The notes under the pieces: generated by a model
What the model saw: only the letters and a program-made list of their open reading frames with translations
What the model was told of the DNA's origin: nothing
Databases searched by the model: none
Made by a program: the position numbers and the translations under genes
Part shown: positions 39,731 to 48,513 of the stretch, piece after piece
How the letters are laid out: each line of letters starts with the position of its first letter
How positions within the stretch are numbered: the first letter of the stretch is position 1
Assembly: GCF_039872745.1 (NCBI RefSeq)
Contig: NZ_JBDPZD010000001.1
Coordinates: forward strand, 620,001 to 684,000
DNA length: 64,000 bases
DNA from: Pelomonas paludis
GTDB lineage: Bacteria; Pseudomonadota; Gammaproteobacteria; Burkholderiales; Burkholderiaceae_C
Reading direction: 5' to 3'

Positions 39731-40999
39731 ATGTCGTCCCGCAAGCCTGATCTGAGCCCCGAACAACTCCAGCGCCGCCGCCTGCTGCAAGGCGCCGCTG
39801 CATTGCCCTTGGGCGGCCTGGCCGCCATGCCCGGCCTCGCCCACGCCGCCGCCCCGCCCACCGCCCAGGTCAACACCACCAAGCTGGCCGTCACCGACAC
39901 CGAAGTGACCGTGGGCCAGCTGCACTCGGCCACCGGCACCATGGCCATCTCCGAGACCGGCTCCATCCAGGCCGAGCAGCTCGCCATCGACCAGATCAAT
40001 GCCATGGGCGGCGTGCTCGGCCGCAAGATCAAGGTCATCAAGGAAGACGGCGCCTCCGACTGGCCGACCTTTGCCGAGAAGAGCAAGAAGCTGCTCGTCA
40101 ACGACAAGGTGGCCGCCGTCTTCGGCTGCTGGACCAGCGCCTCGCGCAAGGCCGTGCTGCCCATCTTCGAGAAGGAAAACGGGATGCTGTACTACCCGAC
40201 CTTCTATGAAGGCCTGGAGCAGAGCAAGAACGTCATCTACACCGGCCAGGAAGCCACGCAGCAGATCCTCTGGGGCCTGGACTGGGCCAACACCGAGAAG
40301 AAGGCCAAGAGCTTCTTCCTGATCGGCTCCGACTACATCTGGCCGCGCACCTCCAACAAGATCGCCCGCAAGCACATCGAGAACAAGCTCAAGGGCAAGG
40401 TGGTGGGCGAGGAGTACTACCCGCTCGGCCACACCAACTTCAACTCCCTGATCAACAAGATCAAGGTCGCCAAGCCCGACTGCATCTACGCGGTGGTGGT
40501 GGGCGGCTCCAACGTGGCCTTCTACAAGCAGCTCAAGGCCGCGGGCATCACGGCCGACAAGCAGTTCCTGCTGACCATCTCGGTCACCGAGGACGAGCTG
40601 CTCGGCATCGGCGGCGAGAACGCCAACGGCTTCTACGCCTGCATGAAGTACTTCCAGAGCCTCGACAACGCGAACAACAAGAAGTTCGTGAGTGCCTTCA
40701 AGGCCAAGTACGGCGACAAGTCCGTGATCGGCGACGTGACCCAGGCCGCCTACCTCGGCCCCTGGCTGTGGAAGGCCACGGTCGAAAAGGCTGGCAGCTT
40801 CGACATCGACAAGATCGCGGCCGCGTCTGAGGGCATCGAGTTCAAGGAAGCCCCCGAGGGCTACGTCAAGGTCCACAAGAACCACCACCTCTGGAGCAAG
40901 GCGCGCATCGGCCAGATGCAGCTGGATGGGCAGGTCAAGCTCATTGCCGAGAGCCCGAACCTCATCGAGCCTGACCCGTTCCCCAAGGGATATCAGTAG
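39731..40999 (+). CDS. urtA: Urea/short-chain amide ABC transporter binding protein
   Basis: The 422-residue protein matches UrtA/FmdD periplasmic binding proteins: VTVGQLHSATGTMAISETGS, DGASDWPTFAEKSKKLLVND, VFGCWTSASRKAVLPIFEKE and LYYPTFYEGLEQS. The start, ATG 39731, has GGAG seven bases upstream. The signal carries RRRLLQGAAALPLGG, so Tat export is likely. The formamidase and FmdB genes downstream favour formamide or another short amide, with urea as the alternative, as in Methylophilus fmdDEF. It is the first gene of the operon. Confidence 0.93.
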   Translation: MSSRKPDLSPEQLQRRRLLQGAAALPLGGLAAMPGLAHAAAPPTAQVNTTKLAVTDTEVTVGQLHSATGTMAISETGSIQAEQLAIDQINAMGGVLGRKIKVIKEDGASDWPTFAEKSKKLLVNDKVAAVFGCWTSASRKAVLPIFEKENGMLYYPTFYEGLEQSKNVIYTGQEATQQILWGLDWANTEKKAKSFFLIGSDYIWPRTSNKIARKHIENKLKGKVVGEEYYPLGHTNFNSLINKIKVAKPDCIYAVVVGGSNVAFYKQLKAAGITADKQFLLTISVTEDELLGIGGENANGFYACMKYFQSLDNANNKKFVSAFKAKYGDKSVIGDVTQAAYLGPWLWKATVEKAGSFDIDKIAAASEGIEFKEAPEGYVKVHKNHHLWSKARIGQMQLDGQVKLIAESPNLIEPDPFPKGYQ

Positions 41000-41033
41000 T
41001 TGGCGAAGCGACGGGCGCCCCTGGCCCGTCTTG

Positions 41034-41066
41034 CCCCAGGCAGTCGCCCTCGGGCGCTGTCTGGGG
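41034..41066 (+). terminator. Long hairpin between urtA and urtB
   Basis: CCCCAGGCAG pairs with CTGTCTGGGG (one mismatch), and inside them CGCCC pairs with GGGCG, giving an almost continuous 33-base stem-loop. It lies 34 bases after the urtA stop. Such structures protect the upstream message or partly stop transcription, which would give more binding protein than permease. Confidence 0.55.
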
Positions 41067-41120
41067 ATTTCTCCCCGACTTCACGCACCACGCTCGCACC
41101 ACGCTCGACGAGGCCCCGCC

Positions 41121-42035
41121 ATGGAACTCTCCGACATGCTCAACATCGCCCTGATGCAGGGCTTCGCCGGGATCAGCCTGTTCTCGGTGCTGCTGCTGAT
41201 GGGTCTGGGGCTGGCCATCATCTTTGGCCAGATGGGCGTGATCAACATGGCGCATGGCGAGTTCATGGCCATTGGCGCCTACACCGTCTTCCTCGGCTCC
41301 ACGCTGACGGAGAAGTTCGCGCCCTCGCTGATGCAGGCCTACTTCCCCTTCGCCATCGCGGCGGCCTTTGTGCTGGCCTTTGCTGCGGGCTGGCTGGCTG
41401 AGTGGGCGCTGATCCGCCACCTCTACAAGCGGCCGCTCGACACCCTGCTTGCCACCTGGGGCCTGAGCCTCGCGCTGCAGCAGTGCTTCCGCACCTTCAT
41501 CAGCCCCAAGGAGGTCAGCCCCACGCTGCCGGAGTGGCTGATGGGCTCCTGGGCGCCCAAGGAGGGCCTCGACATCCCCATCAACGGCATGTTCGTGCTG
41601 GCCCTCACCGCCCTCGTCACCGGCGGCGTGATGCTGGCCCTCTACAAGAGCCGCTGGGGCCTGCGCGTGCGGGCCACGGTGAGCAACCGCCCCATGGCCA
41701 ATGCCATCGGCATCAACACCAAGCGGACCGACCGCCTCACTTTCGCCATCGGCTGCGGCATCGCCGGCGTGGCGGGCGCGGCCTTCACCACCATCGGCTC
41801 CACCGGGCCCACCAGCGGCTCGCTCTACATCGTGGACGCCTTCCTGGTGGTCACCTTCGGCGGCGCGGCCAGCTTGCTCGGCACCGTGGCCTCGGCCTTC
41901 GGCATCGCCCAGGCGCAGTCCATCAGCGAGTTCTTCATGACCGGCTCCATGGCCAAGGTCCTGACCCTGAGCCTGATCGTGCTGATTTTGATGATGCGCC
42001 CCCAAGGCCTCTTCGCCGCCAAGGTCCGCAAATGA
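41121..42035 (+). CDS. urtB: Urea/amide ABC transporter permease
   Basis: The 304-residue protein is a LivH-type permease with about eight hydrophobic segments. GLGLAIIFGQMGVINMAHGE near residue 30 and FVVTFGGAASLLGTVASAF-like sequence near 250 are typical of UrtB. The EAA-type region includes RATVSNRPMANAIGINTKRT near 190. Members are often about 300 residues in the Fmd type. It starts at ATG 41121, with a weak AGGC ribosome site. Confidence 0.92.
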   Translation: MELSDMLNIALMQGFAGISLFSVLLLMGLGLAIIFGQMGVINMAHGEFMAIGAYTVFLGSTLTEKFAPSLMQAYFPFAIAAAFVLAFAAGWLAEWALIRHLYKRPLDTLLATWGLSLALQQCFRTFISPKEVSPTLPEWLMGSWAPKEGLDIPINGMFVLALTALVTGGVMLALYKSRWGLRVRATVSNRPMANAIGINTKRTDRLTFAIGCGIAGVAGAAFTTIGSTGPTSGSLYIVDAFLVVTFGGAASLLGTVASAFGIAQAQSISEFFMTGSMAKVLTLSLIVLILMMRPQGLFAAKVRK

Positions 42036-42072
42036 AGGCCGCCCCCTTTCTCGTCTCCCGGAGTTGTTGCCC

Positions 42073-43287
42073 ATGAACGCCCTCAAGTCCTGGCTTCGCC
42101 AGCCCTCGATCGGCGCGCTGATCGCCCTGGCGCTGTTGCTGCTCGTCGTCTTCCCCGCCGTGCTCGACGTGTTCCGCCTCAACATGGTGGGCAAGTACCT
42201 GTCCTACGCCTTCGTGGCCGTGGGCCTGGTGGTGCTGTGGGGCTGGGGCGGTGTGCTGTCGCTCGGCCAGGGCGTGTTCTTCGGCCTTGGCGGCTACGCC
42301 ATGGCCATGTTCCTCAAGCTGGAGGCCAGCGACCCCGAGACCACCAAGATCCAGAGCACGCCGGGCATCCCCGACTTCATGGACTGGAACCAGATCACCG
42401 CCCTGCCCAGCTTGTGGCTGCCCTTCAAGAGCCTGCCTGCCTCGCTGCTGGCCGTGGTGCTGGTGCCCACGCTGCTGGCCTTCCTGATCAGCTTTGCGAT
42501 GTTCAAGCGCCGTGTGGGCGGCGTGTACTTCGCCATCATCACGCAGGCCGTCGCCCTCATCCTGACCGTGCTCATCATTGGCCAGCAGGGCTACACGGGC
42601 GGCGTCAACGGCATCACCGACCTCAAGACCCTGCTCGGCTGGGACATCCGCACCGACGGCGCCCGGGTGCTGCTGTACTACGTCTGCGCGCTCACCCTGC
42701 TGGCCTCCATCGCCGTGGGCCTGTGGATGCAGCGCAGCAAGTTCGGCACCTTGCTGCTTGCCATGCGCGACAAGGAAGACCGCGTGCGCTTCTCGGGCTA
42801 TGACGTGGCCATGTTCAAGGTCGCGGCCTTCTGCCTGGCTGCTGCCATCGCGGGCGTCGGCGGCGCGATGTTCACGCTGCAGGTCGGCTTCATGTCGCCC
42901 ACATTCGTCGGCATCGTGCCCTCGATCGAGATGGTCATCTACGCCGCCGTCGGGGGCCGCGCCAGCCTGGTGGGCGCGGTGGTCGGCACCTTGCTCGTCA
43001 ACGCCGGCAAGACCCTGTTCTCCGAGACCTTCCCCGACCTCTGGCTCTTCCTCATGGCCGCGCTCTTCATCGGCGTGACCATGGCCTTCCCTGAAGGCCT
43101 GGCCGGCCTGGTCACGAACAAGCTGCTGCCCGCCTGGCAGCGCTTCCGGGCCCGTCGCAGCAGCCCCGCTGCGGGCGAACCCAAAGCGCCCCCACGCCAC
43201 GCACCGGCCGTCTCGGCTGCCACGGCCGCCACAGCAAGCACCGCCACGCCCTCGCTGCCCGGCCACGCCGTGGGCGGCGGTGCCTGA
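42073..43287 (+). CDS. urtC: Urea/amide ABC transporter permease
   Basis: The 404-residue LivM-type permease has about nine hydrophobic segments and WGWGGVLSLGQGVFFGLGGY near residue 58, the UrtC signature. GYTGGVNGITDL and SFAMFKRRVGGVYFAI follow, with FSGYDVAMFKVAAFCLAAAI in the EAA region. GGAG precedes ATG 42073. The last 45 residues form an Ala/Pro-rich cytoplasmic tail (HAPAVSAATAATASTATP) that I do not expect in the family core. Confidence 0.92.
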   Translation: MNALKSWLRQPSIGALIALALLLLVVFPAVLDVFRLNMVGKYLSYAFVAVGLVVLWGWGGVLSLGQGVFFGLGGYAMAMFLKLEASDPETTKIQSTPGIPDFMDWNQITALPSLWLPFKSLPASLLAVVLVPTLLAFLISFAMFKRRVGGVYFAIITQAVALILTVLIIGQQGYTGGVNGITDLKTLLGWDIRTDGARVLLYYVCALTLLASIAVGLWMQRSKFGTLLLAMRDKEDRVRFSGYDVAMFKVAAFCLAAAIAGVGGAMFTLQVGFMSPTFVGIVPSIEMVIYAAVGGRASLVGAVVGTLLVNAGKTLFSETFPDLWLFLMAALFIGVTMAFPEGLAGLVTNKLLPAWQRFRARRSSPAAGEPKAPPRHAPAVSAATAATASTATPSLPGHAVGGGA

Positions 43288-43307
43288 GTCACTGACAGGA
43301 GCACGCC

Positions 43308-44051
<744 letters not shown>

Positions 44052-44052
44052 C

Positions 44053-44193
44053 ATGAAGCCCCTCGCCCAGTCTTGCCCCGCTGAACGCGGGCCAGCCCGG
44101 TCGGTCCCCCGAGGGGACGGCGATGCGTGCGGCATTGAGCCGCACGCCCATCGCCCGACCGGGCCGGCTTGGGAGCGGCCCGGCGCTCGGCCC
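44053..44193 (+). repeat. Structured intergenic repeat, copy B
   Basis: This is the second copy of the element at 22641-22780. It shares the blocks CGCTGAACGCGGGC, CCCCCGAGGGGA, GCGGCATTGAGCCGC and GGCGGCCCGGCGCTCGGCCC-like sequence. Here the central stem is CGTGCGGC with loop ATTGA and arm GCCGCACG, extended by GGCGATG/CATCGCC. The small stem is GTCCCC-CGA-GGGGAC. The stem bases differ from copy A but pairing is kept. Confidence 0.7.
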
Positions 44194-44228
44194 GCGATGA
44201 CCAACACGCACCACAGAAGGACGCAGCC

Positions 44229-44918
44229 ATGCTGAACGTGAAGGACCTCACCGTCGCCTATGGCCAGAGCGAGGCGCTGCATGGCCTGAGTTTTGAGGCG
44301 GCGCCCAAGGAGACCGTGGCCATCATGGGCCGCAACGGCATGGGCAAGACCACGCTGTTCAAGAGCCTGATGGGCCTGCTGCCTGCCAAGGGCGGCAGCA
44401 TCCACGTGGCCGGCCAGGACGTGACCCGCGATGAAAGCTACCGCCGCGTGGCCAAGGGCATCGCCTATGTGCCGCAGGGCCGCATGATCTTCCCGACCCT
44501 GACGGTGGAAGAGAACATCCAGACCGGCCTGGAGAACGCCCGCGACAAGCGCATCCCCGACGACATCTATGCGCTCTTCCCGGTGCTCTTCGAGATGCGC
44601 CGCCGCAAGGGCGGCAACCTCTCCGGCGGCCAGCAGCAACAGCTCGCCATCGCCCGCGCGCTGGTGACCGACCCCAAGGTCCTGCTGCTCGACGAACCCA
44701 CCGAGGGCATCCAGCCTTCCATCATCAAAGACATCGCCAAGGCGCTCAACGAGATCCGCAAGCTGCGCGAGATCACCATCGTCGTCTCCGAGCAGGTGCT
44801 GTCCTTTGCGCTCGACGTGGCCGACCGCCTCTTCGTCATCGAGGGCGGGCGCCTCGTGCACGAGACCTCGCGCGCCGACACCGATGCCGCCCGCATCAAG
44901 CAGTACCTCAGCGTCTGA
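44229..44918 (+). CDS. urtE: Urea/amide ABC transporter ATPase
   Basis: The 229-residue LivF-type ATPase has Walker A GRNGMGKTT near residue 36, YVPQGRMIFPTLTVEENI in the Q-loop region, signature LSGGQQQQLAIAR near 135, Walker B LLLDEPTEGIQP and VVSEQVLSFAL where LivF proteins have the switch region. GAAGGA precedes ATG 44229. It pairs with UrtD. Confidence 0.94.
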   Translation: MLNVKDLTVAYGQSEALHGLSFEAAPKETVAIMGRNGMGKTTLFKSLMGLLPAKGGSIHVAGQDVTRDESYRRVAKGIAYVPQGRMIFPTLTVEENIQTGLENARDKRIPDDIYALFPVLFEMRRRKGGNLSGGQQQQLAIARALVTDPKVLLLDEPTEGIQPSIIKDIAKALNEIRKLREITIVVSEQVLSFALDVADRLFVIEGGRLVHETSRADTDAARIKQYLSV

Positions 44919-44972
44919 GCGTCTCACCACCACCGCCCACCCTCCGACAACCTTCTCCCTAGGAGCCCCGCC

Positions 44973-46202
44973 ATGCCTGAAACCCTGATCAAGGTCGACC
45001 TCAAACAGTCCCCCTACGAGAACGAGAAGATCCACAACCGCTGGCACCCCGACATCCCGATGGCCACCTGGGTCAAGCCCGGTGACGAGTTCATCCTCGA
45101 AACCTACGACTGGACCGGCGGCTACATCCAGAACAACGACTCGGCCGACGACGTGCGCGACGTCGACCTCTCCACCGTGCACTTCCTCTCCGGCCCCGTC
45201 GGCGTCAAGGGCGCCGAGCCCGGCGACCTGCTGGTGGTGGAGCTGCTCGACGTCGGCGCCAAGGACGACAGCCTCTGGGGCTTCAACGGCTTCTTCAGCA
45301 AGAAGAACGGCGGCGGCTTCCTGACCGAGCACTTCCCGCAGGCGCAGAAGTCGATCTGGGACTTCCACGGCCTCTTCACCACCAGCCGCCATGTCCCCAA
45401 CGTCAAGTTCGCCGGCCTCATCCACCCGGGGCTGATCGGCTGCCTGCCCGACCCCAAGATGCTGGCCATGTGGAACGAGCGCGAGGTGGACTTCATCGCC
45501 ACCCAGCCCGACCGCGTGCCCCCGCTGGCCAACCCGCCCTTTGCCAAGACCTCGCACCCCGGTTCCGCCAAGGGCGAGCTGGCCGCCAAGATCGGCGCTG
45601 AAGGCGCACGCACCGTGCCCCCGCGCGAGCACGGCGGCAACTGCGACATCAAGGACCTCTCGCGCGGCTCCAAGATCTACTTCCCGGTCTACGTGGACGG
45701 CGCCGGCCTCTCGGTGGGTGACCTGCACTTCAGCCAGGGCGACGGCGAGATCACCTTCTGCGGCGCCATCGAGATGGCCGGCTGGGTGCACATGAAGGTC
45801 GAGCTCATCAAGGGCGGCATGGCCAAGTACGGCGTCAAGAACCCCATCTTCAAGCCCAGCCCCATCACCCCGCAGTACAACGACTACCTGATCTTCGAGG
45901 GCATCTCGGTCGACGAGTACGGCAAGCAGCACTACCTCGACGTCCACGTCGCCTACCGCCAGGCCTGCCTCAACGCCATCGAGTACCTGACCAAGTTCGG
46001 CTACTCCAAGGCCCAGGCCTACGCCATCCTCGGCACCGCGCCCGTGCAGGGCCACATCAGCGGCGTCGTCGACATCCCCAATGCCTGCGCCACGCTCTGG
46101 CTGCCCACGCAGATCTTCGACTTCGACATCCGGCCCACGGCCAGCGGCCCCATCCAGGCCGTCAAGCAGGGCATCGAGATGCCGCTCTCGCCGGATCTCT
46201 GA
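44973..46202 (+). CDS. fmdA: Acetamidase/formamidase family protein
   Basis: The 409-residue enzyme matches formamidases that hydrolyse formamide to formate and ammonia. It begins PETLIKVDLKQSPYENEKIH, has RWHPDIPMATWVKPGDEF, GGYIQNNDSADDVRDVDLS, and EHGGNCDIKDLSRGSKIYFP near residue 215. The family acts as cytoplasmic zinc/metal amidohydrolase trimers. TAGGAG precedes the ATG. With the five transporter genes it forms an uptake-and-use pathway for a short amide as nitrogen source. Confidence 0.95.
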   Translation: MPETLIKVDLKQSPYENEKIHNRWHPDIPMATWVKPGDEFILETYDWTGGYIQNNDSADDVRDVDLSTVHFLSGPVGVKGAEPGDLLVVELLDVGAKDDSLWGFNGFFSKKNGGGFLTEHFPQAQKSIWDFHGLFTTSRHVPNVKFAGLIHPGLIGCLPDPKMLAMWNEREVDFIATQPDRVPPLANPPFAKTSHPGSAKGELAAKIGAEGARTVPPREHGGNCDIKDLSRGSKIYFPVYVDGAGLSVGDLHFSQGDGEITFCGAIEMAGWVHMKVELIKGGMAKYGVKNPIFKPSPITPQYNDYLIFEGISVDEYGKQHYLDVHVAYRQACLNAIEYLTKFGYSKAQAYAILGTAPVQGHISGVVDIPNACATLWLPTQIFDFDIRPTASGPIQAVKQGIEMPLSPDL

Positions 46203-46221
46203 CGCCACCAGGAGCCGCCGC

Positions 46222-46563
46222 ATGCCCACCTACGACTACGACTGCCCCAGCTGCGGCGGCTTCGAGGCCTTTCGCACCCTGGCCAACCGCAACGACCCCG
46301 CCAGCTGCCCTGACTGCGGCAGCGATGCGCCCCGCGTCTTCGTCAGCGCCCCGCGGCTGACCTGTCTACCCGGCGACACGCGCCGCGCCATGGACCTCAA
46401 CGAACGCGCCCGCCACGAGCCGCAGCACTCCAGCAGCTACCAGCGCCTGCGCCACCCGTCCGGCTGCGGCTGCTGCTCCCCCACCAAGCGCACCGCCACC
46501 GTCACCGGCGCCAACGGCGCGAAAAGCTTCCCGAGCAAACGGCCCTGGATGATCAGCCATTGA
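46222..46563 (+). CDS. fmdB: FmdB-type zinc ribbon protein
   Basis: The 113-residue protein begins MPTYDYDCPSCGGFEAFRTL, with a second CPDCGSDAPR near residue 35. This is the FmdB zinc ribbon (CxxC...CxxC). FmdB is described as a regulator of the fmd genes in Methylophilus. The C-terminal third contains another Cys group (SGCGCCS). It starts 20 bases after fmdA. Its TGA stop ends exactly where the terminal repeat of a MITE-like element begins. Confidence 0.92.
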   Translation: MPTYDYDCPSCGGFEAFRTLANRNDPASCPDCGSDAPRVFVSAPRLTCLPGDTRRAMDLNERARHEPQHSSSYQRLRHPSGCGCCSPTKRTATVTGANGAKSFPSKRPWMISH

Positions 46564-46801
46564 ACCTAGAAGCGGCAGTTGGCCGCTTGTCACTCATCGA
46601 AAGTCTCGCGCGGTCAACTTCTTGCGGCTGATGCGTCGTTCACCACTTCGGTGATCACCGCTGCCCGCCCGCTGGTCTGCCGCTTCGGGCCCCGGGCGGC
46701 GTTGTTCCTCCTGGTGGGCAACGAGCCCACTGCGTCGTCACGCCTTGCCCGGAGCCCGCTTCGACAGCCCCTCGGGCGCGCCCAACTGCCGTTTCTAGGT
46801 T
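46563..46801. mobile_element. MITE-like element with 20-base terminal inverted repeats
   Basis: AACCTAGAAGCGGCAGTTGG at 46563-46582 and the complement of AACCTAGAAACGGCAGTTGG at 46782-46801 form terminal inverted repeats with one mismatch in 20. The 239-base interior has no convincing gene, although spurious frames exist. It fills the space between fmdB and the Cys-cluster gene. No clear target duplication is visible. It could be a non-autonomous transposable element or a large hairpin. Confidence 0.6.
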
Positions 46802-46813
46802 GAAGGAGGCGCC

Positions 46814-47113
46814 TTGGACAATGCCGGGATGGCATCGTCCAGCGCCGCTCCCGCCTTTGCCTGCCGCCCCCGCTGCGCGGCCTGCTGCATCGCGCCCTCC
46901 ATCAGCTCGGCCATCCCGGGCATGCCGGAGGGGAAGCCCGCCGGCGTGCGCTGCATCCAGCTTGACGACGAGGACCGCTGCAAGCTCTTCGGCCGCCCCG
47001 AGCGCCCCGCCGTCTGCCTCTCGCTGACTCCGCACGAGGACATGTGCGGCAGCTCGCGCGAGCAGGCGATGCGTTGGCTGGGGTGGATGGAAGACGAAAC
47101 CCGGCCGCGCTGA
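46814..47113 (+). CDS. YkgJ-type Cys-cluster protein
   Basis: The roughly 99-residue protein has the conserved Cys pattern of the YkgJ/UPF0153 family: CRPRCAACCIAPSISSAIPG, then GVRCIQLDDEDRCKLFGRPE and HEDMCGSS. These probably bind zinc or an iron-sulfur cluster. The start is uncertain. TTG 46814 has AAGGAGG only four bases upstream, and ATG 46829 is the alternative. The family function is unknown. Confidence 0.82.
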   Translation: MDNAGMASSSAAPAFACRPRCAACCIAPSISSAIPGMPEGKPAGVRCIQLDDEDRCKLFGRPERPAVCLSLTPHEDMCGSSREQAMRWLGWMEDETRPR

Positions 47114-47236
47114 AACGGGCCTCAGGCGCCACTCAGCCCCCGCTTCTCGCCGCCCGTCGCATCGCCTGGCTGGCCGCGCTGGGCCTGGTGGTAGCGTGCG
47201 CGCCTTGCCCATCGACTCAACCCCTTGCGCACCGCC

Positions 47237-48448
47237 ATGGCCAACGCACCCTCCTCTAACGAACGCATCACCACCGTGGACGTGCTGCGCGGCTTTGCGC
47301 TGTTCGGCATCCTCTATGCCCACATGATCATGTGGTACACGGCCGGCCCGCTGCCGCAGGAGCTGATGGGGAAGTTCCAGGACATCTTCAGCGGCGTCGC
47401 CTTCGGGGTCTATGGCGTGTTCGTCATGGCCAAGTTCTTCTCGATCTTTTCCTTCCTGTTCGGGCTGAGCTTCTACATCCAGATCAACAGCCTGGCCCGG
47501 CGCGGCGACAACGTGGCGCTGCGCTTTGGCTGGCGCCTCGCGCTGCTGGGCGTGGTGGGCATCACCCACCACGCGCTCTGGCGTGGCGACATCCTCAGCA
47601 TCTACGTGCCGCTGGGCTTCCTGCTGATCTTTGCGCGCCATCTCAGCAACAAGGCGCTGCTGATCCTCGGCGCCGTGCTGGTGCTGAACCTGCCCACCAA
47701 GCTCTTCGAGCTGGTGGCGCTGCTGCGCACCGGCAAGGCTGATTTCATCGCCAGCGACTACGTCTCCGAAGCCAACGCCTACTTCCACTTCGTCAAGGAC
47801 AGCGGCTTTGTCGACATGCTGCTCGGCAACCTCGCCGCCCTGCCCACCAAGATCGACTACCAGCTCACCAGCGGCCGGCTTTGGATCACCTTCGGCTTCT
47901 TCCTGCTCGGCATGCTGGTCGGGCGCCTGGGCTGGTTCGAGCGCGCCGATAGCGACGCCATCGCCAAGCGCCTGTTCAAGCGCTCCTGGCAGGTGGCGCT
48001 GCTCTGCGTGGTGCTGGGTGCGGCCATCGGCGGCGCGGCCGTTGCCCTCGGCGCCAACATGCAAGAGAAGAGCTGGGCCTACTGGTGCAGCGAGTACGCC
48101 ATTGACGCCTTCAACGCCGCCTTCACGGTGTTCTATATCTGCGGCATTGCGCTGCTGATGCACAAGCCCCGCTGGGCCCGCCGCCTGGCGCCGCTGGCCG
48201 ACATCGGCAAGATGGCCCTGACCTCCTACCTGATGCAGACCCTCTTCGGCCTGCTGCTCTTCTATCAAGTCGGCCTCGCCCTCTTCCTCAAGACCTCGCC
48301 GGGCCTCAATGCGCTGATGTGCATCGGCATCTTTGCCTTCCAGGTCGTCTTCAGCCGCTGGTGGCTGAGCCGCTTCCACTACGGGCCGCTGGAGTGGCTG
48401 TGGCGCTCGGCCACCTTCTTCAAGTGGCAGCCGATGGTGAAGGTGTAA
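47237..48448 (+). CDS. DUF418 family membrane protein
   Basis: The 403-residue inner-membrane protein begins with RITTVDVLRGFALFGILYAH, the N-terminal hallmark of the DUF418/YeiB group. It has about ten hydrophobic helices, including the C-terminal IGKMALTSYLMQTLFGLLLF and SRWWLSRFHYGPLEWLWRSA. Related proteins have acyltransferase-like topology. The substrate is unknown. Start ATG 47237 is preferred over TTG 47225. Confidence 0.9.
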   Translation: MANAPSSNERITTVDVLRGFALFGILYAHMIMWYTAGPLPQELMGKFQDIFSGVAFGVYGVFVMAKFFSIFSFLFGLSFYIQINSLARRGDNVALRFGWRLALLGVVGITHHALWRGDILSIYVPLGFLLIFARHLSNKALLILGAVLVLNLPTKLFELVALLRTGKADFIASDYVSEANAYFHFVKDSGFVDMLLGNLAALPTKIDYQLTSGRLWITFGFFLLGMLVGRLGWFERADSDAIAKRLFKRSWQVALLCVVLGAAIGGAAVALGANMQEKSWAYWCSEYAIDAFNAAFTVFYICGIALLMHKPRWARRLAPLADIGKMALTSYLMQTLFGLLLFYQVGLALFLKTSPGLNALMCIGIFAFQVVFSRWWLSRFHYGPLEWLWRSATFFKWQPMVKV

Positions 48449-48513
48449 GCCCGGTGGGCTGTCTTGTGACACTGCGCCGTCGTATTCACAAAGCCATGTT
48501 GTCCCCGCTGCCG

